64,000 nt of DNA, from the NCBI GenBank assembly GCA_007258455.2, contig VDFB02254942.1, positions 124,001-188,000 of the forward strand, read 5' to 3'. The stretch comes from Sequoia sempervirens. Taxonomy: Eukaryota; Streptophyta; Pinopsida; Cupressales; Cupressaceae. Position 1 is the stretch's first letter; each line of letters opens with the position of its first letter. Below are positions 61,794 to 64,000 of the stretch, piece by piece. A program made the translations under genes and the position numbers. The notes below the pieces were generated by a model. The model saw only the letters and a program-made list of their open reading frames with translations. It did not search any database and had not been told where the DNA came from.

Positions 61794-61798
61794 AGATC

Positions 61799-61873
61799 CT
61801 ACTTGAGTTCATCTTCTCTTTCTTCATTAGATTCTCTAGGTTCTTCCATTGGCTGTCCCATATAAATTGCCAT
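61799..61873 (-). other. Short coding-like tail at the edge of the unknown insert
   Basis: On the minus strand, ATG at 61873 opens 24 codons with a hydrophilic acidic end (MAIYMGQPMEEPRESNEERE, then DELK) and TAG at 61799, directly against the break with the F LTR. It resembles the last exon of a gene but I cannot name it. Confidence 0.25.
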
Positions 61874-63315
61874 TTTTCCTACTTCCGTATTCGACTAGAG
61901 TTCTTATAGGCAACAACAGCAAATGTTTACTGCTATATCTACTTGATTGATTATTATAGAGCAAACAGTAAAGTAAATACAAGAACAATACATAACAACA
62001 ATTCAGACAGATGTGTCCATATATTCATTCATAGACTTTTACAAAAGGTTCTAGGAATTCCATGCATGCATTCTCTGATCTTGTGTACAATTAGAAATAT
62101 ATATAAGATGGGCGACAATTGTTGAGGACTACCAACTTTTAGCAACTATCAATTGTCAGAAACTAATTTTGCCGATTACAACAAAAATAATATGATTATT
62201 TATGGACTCCATAGAACAAGAAAGAAAGAAATAAACATACAATACATAAAGCAAGAAACATAACATAGTTATGCATCAAATGAGCTTTTATTCATCCATT
62301 AGTTCAAATATTGATTTGGCCATACATAAAACACATTAGCCTTTCAGCTCTACAACATGACTTATCAGACCTATCATACTATATGTTTCAAGCGAGTAGG
62401 AGGCATTTTTATATAGATTCTCAAGATCCTTCTTTTACATTAATTGCTTTGCAACTACCTATTAAATATTTGCTCCTAAGGCCTATTACTTTCTTCTTCC
62501 ATTGTAACTACTTCTGACCAATTAATTAATACAATCTTCTTTACAACCTATGGCATCAACAACAAATAAAGCACAAAGCTAATGGAATAGGAAATGTGGC
62601 TGAGTAACTGCTGGTGCACAATAATTTTATTCCTTTTTTCCTATCACTTTGAATGGTCTTAAATTACAAGATTAACAGTTTTCATAATGGTCTATCTTAT
62701 ATATGATCTAGCTATTTGAAAACATTAACTTAGGACAGAAAACACTAACAATAACAATAAACTTTACCTTGCTCACTACAAAGCTAACCTGTACGAACAT
62801 GTTTAACTAGTCACCACAGGAAACACTCAGACCAGGTCCTTCAAAACTAAAGCTCCAATATTTTCAACTCATACCTCAAGACTTTAAATTATCAATGTGG
62901 TATGAGGCCTTGTATTGAGATGACAAAAATGCAAGGTTACCAGGAGATTGGTATTGGTACTGGTACAAAAGACTGGTATCGGTACCAGTCTGACTATTTT
63001 TGAAGATAGGAGATGGGGGTACTCAGAGATGCCATATTTTTAGTATAAGTAGTATTTAATAAATTAATAATTTATAGAAAATATCATGACGTTGAACTTT
63101 CAAAACAAGGGCAGTGGTAAAGTTTAACAATGAACATTAACTTTAAAGTTTAAATACACAAATGACAAATGTCATTGTGTCAAAGAGTCAAAGAGTTCAT
63201 ACTTCATAGTTTGCATTTGATATTACATATTTAATATTCGATAACATATTGAAATCCAGAAATGTTGATAGTTTGAGGCTGATATGCAAACAAAAAAAAT
63301 TCAGAAATCTATCAT
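61874..63315. other. Unassigned AT-rich stretch
   Basis: No gene recognised. A GGTACTGGTAC / GGTATCGGTACC cluster at 62950-62990 looks like a transposon end or short satellite. Confidence 0.35.
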
Positions 63316-63762
63316 CTACACTTCTACATCATGATCATCCATATCAAGGTCCTTGGCTATGATGCTCTCCAAATAATCATCACTCTCAAACTTAGGTTTC
63401 TTTGCTGGTAGTAGCACTGGGGGTAAATCACTAAGACCATCTGCTTCAACCACTTCATCAACCATGGCTGCAACTTCTCCATTAGGTGAAATTTGGTCCC
63501 ATTTTGCTGAAGGACCTTCCTTGTGCCCAGGATCTACACGAGAGAGAAGACGGAGTGAGCTATGAATGTACACCAAGTTCTCTGCTTTCTTTGGCCCTAA
63601 TTGGTTCCTCTTTAGTGAATGAATAAAACCATAAGTACTCCAATTTCTCTCACAAGATGAAGAGCTGGCTACTTGTGTAATAACCATTGCCCAGATTTGG
63701 TTGCTTTTACGATTTAATCCGCTAAGGGTTGACAATGTAAACATGTTGTCAACCAACAACAA
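63316..63762 (-). pseudogene. hAT transposase C-terminal (hATC) fragment
   Basis: The frame contains SSSSCERNWSTYGFIHSLKR followed by KKAENLVYIHSSLRLLSR, the dimerisation block of hAT transposases, then an acidic tail. The conserved CERNWS glutamate is present here, unlike at 32590. The upstream domain lies toward or beyond the window edge and is not in this frame. Confidence 0.8.
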
Positions 63763-64000
63763 ATCATAGAATTGTACCTTGTAAGGTCTCTTGTAGAATT
63801 ACTTTAAATCTTGTATTTATTATTATAGATAAGATTTAAAAATATGTCAAGAATCAATGCACTTTTGGGTCTATTTCAGGAGCAGCTGATTAATACTAGT
63901 ATAATAAATATAATATGTTTATGATATGAATCTTGAATTAGGAAGTCTGATTCAAGATTAGTTCAATAATATAAATTTGACAAGAGAGTACAATGGCTGT

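Noticed and set aside
1..64000. tRNA, rRNA or snRNA genes
   Set aside because: No cloverleaf or conserved rRNA block was recognised; the only tRNA-related signal is the primer-binding site of F.

Overview
The window looks like intergenic DNA from a large, repeat-rich seed-plant genome. A gymnosperm is my guess; only the general character supports it: nested old LTR retrotransposons, plant hAT (DUF659) transposons and one plant-type NFX1-like exon. I see no bacterial, organellar or viral genome signature, no tRNA/rRNA gene and no CRISPR. Nearly all of the sequence is transposable elements nested in one another.

Layout. 1-5477: one copy (A, sense on the minus strand) of a giant LTR that carries a protein-coding gene; it sits inside a chromovirus (G, 5478-8819, 3' LTR from 8797). 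9850-10770: hAT transposase remnant. 12514-12726: an exon-like piece of an NFX1-type zinc-finger gene, followed by a fold-back, a Copia-type LTR and a hairpin minisatellite to 13750. 14442-18566: a 4.1-kb hAT-type element with a perfect 8-bp target duplication. 19600-31815: a Gypsy element (H, minus strand: gag, protease, RT, RNase H, integrase and a possible extra 3' ORF), split by a 5.5-kb solo LTR (24689-30153, target duplication TAGGC). 31816-35517: a second hAT element with a broken transposase. 35537 to about 61793: a Tat-type Gypsy element (F, minus strand) with a 4.2-kb 3' LTR, a gag-pol gene with an RNase H domain upstream of the RT, and a 5' LTR fragment. F was hit twice: a 4.4-kb solo LTR (B, 40587-44994) in its integrase and a 10.5-kb element (E2, 50678-61222, target duplication GGGCG) exactly in its primer-binding site. 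61794-64000: unidentified sequence with a further hAT C-terminal remnant.

Main result. The giant LTRs (A, B, C in E2, F's LTR, and solo LTR-I) share a plan: TGTTGT terminus, in most a small terminal stem-loop, then in A/B/C/F CTA(A/T)4TAG boxes (the MEF2-type MADS-box site), a degenerate tandem array, a coding block or its absence, a TATA box about 0.7-0.93 kb before the LTR end, and a CAACA terminus. In A and C the coding block is a gene with its own TATA box, a 5' intron with conserved GTAAGT and TTTTGCAG borders, and an open frame of about 1123 codons. It is open for all 290 visible codons in A and has three point lesions in C. A short, clearly related protein is encoded at the same place in F's otherwise different LTR. 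I call this the LTR-embedded ORF (LEO); I do not recognise the protein family.
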